Source: Staphylococcus aureus (GTDB taxonomy: Bacteria; Bacillota; Bacilli; Staphylococcales; Staphylococcaceae). From it: a stretch of 64,000 nucleotides of DNA. The stretch is from NCBI RefSeq assembly GCF_001027105.1, contig NZ_CP011526.1, positions 1,550,001 to 1,614,000 on the forward strand. Direction: 5' to 3'. Position numbers and translations under genes: made by a program. Below the pieces are notes generated by a model. The model saw only the letters and a program-made list of their open reading frames with translations. It had not been told where the DNA came from and did not search any database. This document shows, piece by piece, positions 60,650-64,000 of this stretch (the first letter of the stretch is position 1; each line of letters begins with the position of its first letter).

Positions 60650-61789
60650 TTATTCTCCCTTAAAGAATCTTTTTGCTCTATCTTTAAAATTCGAAGGTTG
60701 TTCATTAATTTCTTCACCATTTAATTGGGCAAATTCTTTCATTAGTTCTTTTTGTCTATCTGTTAATTTAGTAGGCGTTACTACTTTAATATCAACATAT
60801 AAATCTCCGTATCCATAGCCATGAACATTTTTTATACCCTTTTCTTTTAAGCGGAATTGCTTACCTGTTTGTGTACCAGCAGGGATTGTTAACATAACTT
60901 CATTATTTAATGTTGGTATTTTTATTTCATCGCCTAAAGCTGCTTGTGGGAAGCTAACATTTAATTTGTAATAAATATCATCACCATCACGTTTAAATGT
61001 TTCAGATGGTTTAACTCTAAATACTACGTATAAATCACCAGCAGGTCCTCCATTCACGCCTGGAGAGCCTTCACCAGCTAATCTAATTTGTTGTTCATTG
61101 TCGACACCTTCAGGTACTTTCACTTCTAATTTAACTGTTTTATTTTCAGTACCTTTTCCGTGACATGTTGGACAAGCTTCTTCAAATTCTTGACCACTTC
61201 CATTACATTTAGGACAAACTTGTTCAGTACGAACTCTACCTAAAATTGTGTTTTGTTCTACAGCTACATGACCAGCGCCATTACAGTAACTACAAGTCTT
61301 TTTACTTGTTCCAGGCTTTGCACCATCACCATGACATGTTTCGCATGTTACATCTTTACGGATTGAAATTTCTTTTGTTGTACCAAATACCGCTTCTTCA
61401 AATGTTAATGTCATTGTATACTGAAGATCATCACCTTTTTGCGGTGCATTTGGATCTCTTTGTCTGCCGCCACCGAAGAAAGAGCTAAAGATATCTTCAA
61501 AACCGCCGCCACCGAAGCCACTAAAACCGCCAAAGTCAGAGCCATTGAATCCTTGTCCACCAAAACCTTGTGGACCATCATGTCCAAATTGATCATAGCT
61601 TGCGCGTTTATTATCATCACTTAAAACTTCATAGGCTTCAGAAATTTCTTTAAACTTTTCATCTGCACCTTCTTCTTTGTTAATATCTGGATGATATTTT
61701 TTCGAAAGCTTTCGATACGCTTTTTTGATTTCATCTTTTGAAGCATCCTTACTAATGCCTAAAACTTCATAATAATCTCTTTTGGCCAC
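60650..61789 (-). CDS. dnaJ: Chaperone DnaJ
   Basis: Hsp40 of 379 residues that stimulates DnaK ATPase. The J domain with HPD (KYHPDINKE near 33) is followed by a G/F-rich segment (about 75-115), four CxxCxGxG zinc repeats (near 148-205) and the C-terminal substrate domains. The start is GTG 61789 with AGGAGAG upstream. It is separated from dnaK by a terminator-like hairpin. Confidence 0.97.
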
Positions 61790-61849
61790 AGCTATCTCTC
61801 CTTTTCTTAATTAACTCATATAGTTTAACGTAATATGTCATACTATCCA

Positions 61850-61892
61850 AATAAAAAGCCAAAGCCAATGTTCTATTGACTTTGACTTTTCA
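61850..61892 (-). terminator. Terminator or attenuator between dnaK and dnaJ
   Basis: On the minus strand AGTCAAAGTCAAT and ATTGGCTTTGGCT form a 13-bp stem with two G-U pairs and a short loop, followed by UUUUUAUU. It lies about 35 bp after the dnaK stop and about 60 bp before dnaJ, so it probably reduces rather than blocks dnaJ transcription. Confidence 0.75.
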
Positions 61893-61924
61893 GATCATGA
61901 CAACATTCTAATTGTATTGTTTAA

Positions 61925-63790
<1,866 letters not shown>

Positions 63791-63825
63791 TTAATTTTAA
63801 ACAATGTCTTTTCGCCAAATTTAAG

Positions 63826-64000
63826 TTATTGGTTTACTTTGACCATTGATGGTCTTAATACTCTATCTTTAAGCTTGTATCCTTTTTGTAGTTCTTGAGT
63901 GATTTCGCCAGATTCAAAATCAGGGTTATCATCTTGAACTACAGCTTGGTGAATATTTGGATCAAATGCTTCACCTTCAGTTTTAATAACTTCAAGACCA
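63826..64000 (-). CDS. grpE: Nucleotide exchange factor GrpE, C-terminal part (cut by window edge)
   Basis: Fifty-eight C-terminal codons are visible. The segment contains [21 protein letters not shown] and [23 protein letters not shown], the beta-sheet head of GrpE that opens the DnaK nucleotide site. The stop is TAA at 63826-63828. The rest, and the CIRCE-controlled promoter upstream of hrcA, lie outside the window. Confidence 0.95.

Overview
The window is a stretch of low-GC Firmicute chromosome. Gene content, gene order and many protein sequences match the core genome of Staphylococcus aureus or a very close relative in the S. aureus complex. Diagnostic features are the gnd / bkd / recN-argR / accBC / gcv / comG / glcK / pbp3-sodA-zur / sigA-dnaG / glyS / era / floA / dnaK-dnaJ order, a 199-residue SodA with the Mn-type metal-site residues, and staphylococcal regulatory RNAs. 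There is no prophage, insertion sequence, CRISPR array, rRNA or tRNA. The window cuts gnd at its left edge and grpE at its right edge. Almost every gene lies on the minus strand; the plus-strand exceptions are a 30-residue membrane miniprotein, a lipoprotein plus small membrane protein pair, a rhodanese protein and glyS.

Layout, left to right. 1-3.6 kb: partial gnd, an M20 peptidase, a Prli42-like miniprotein, an aromatic-acid-exporter-like membrane protein and bacilliredoxin BrxB. 3.9-8.6 kb: branched-chain 2-oxoacid dehydrogenase operon (E3, E1 alpha, E1 beta, E2). 8.8-16.5 kb: recN, argR, ispA, xseB, xseA, nusB, an Asp23-family gene, accC and accB. 16.9-21 kb: efp, an M24 peptidase, a YkyA-type lipoprotein, lipM and rhodanese. 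21.3-25.4 kb: glycine cleavage genes gcvT-gcvPA-gcvPB behind a glycine riboswitch. 25.4-29.6 kb: aroK and the competence pseudopilus operon comGA-GF. 29.6-34.1 kb: an MBL-fold hydrolase, a thiamine-binding-family protein, glucokinase, YqgQ, rhomboid protease, 5-formyl-THF cyclo-ligase and rpmG. 34.2-41.8 kb: pbp3, sodA, the znuC-znuB-zur zinc operon, nfo and cshB. 41.9-48.5 kb: Nif3-like gene, trmK, sigA, dnaG, the PPDK/PEPS regulator and ccpN. 48.5-54.2 kb: T-box-controlled glyS, then recO, era, cdd, dgkA, ybeY and phoH. 54.5-64 kb: a hypothetical gene, floA, an NfeD gene, rpsU, mtaB, rsmE, prmA, dnaJ, dnaK and grpE.

The genes are mostly housekeeping, but several work together. E2 of the branched-chain complex and the glycine cleavage system both depend on lipoyl groups, and lipM lies between them. 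Glycine is sensed in two ways: free glycine by the gcv riboswitch and uncharged tRNA-Gly by the glyS T-box. Zinc uptake is closed into a loop, with Zur encoded at the end of the operon whose promoter region carries a Zur-box-like site.

The most unusual signals are small ones. (1) The Shine-Dalgarno and TTG start of comGA lie in the 3' arm and U-tract of a perfect 15-bp terminator hairpin. (2) comGB is interrupted by an in-frame TAA at codon 45. (3) The ccpN reading frame has no canonical start that keeps its DNA-binding domain; a well-placed SD and promoter point to an ATA start. (4) An unannotated-length membrane miniprotein resembles Prli42. I did not find a large, wholly new multi-gene system here.
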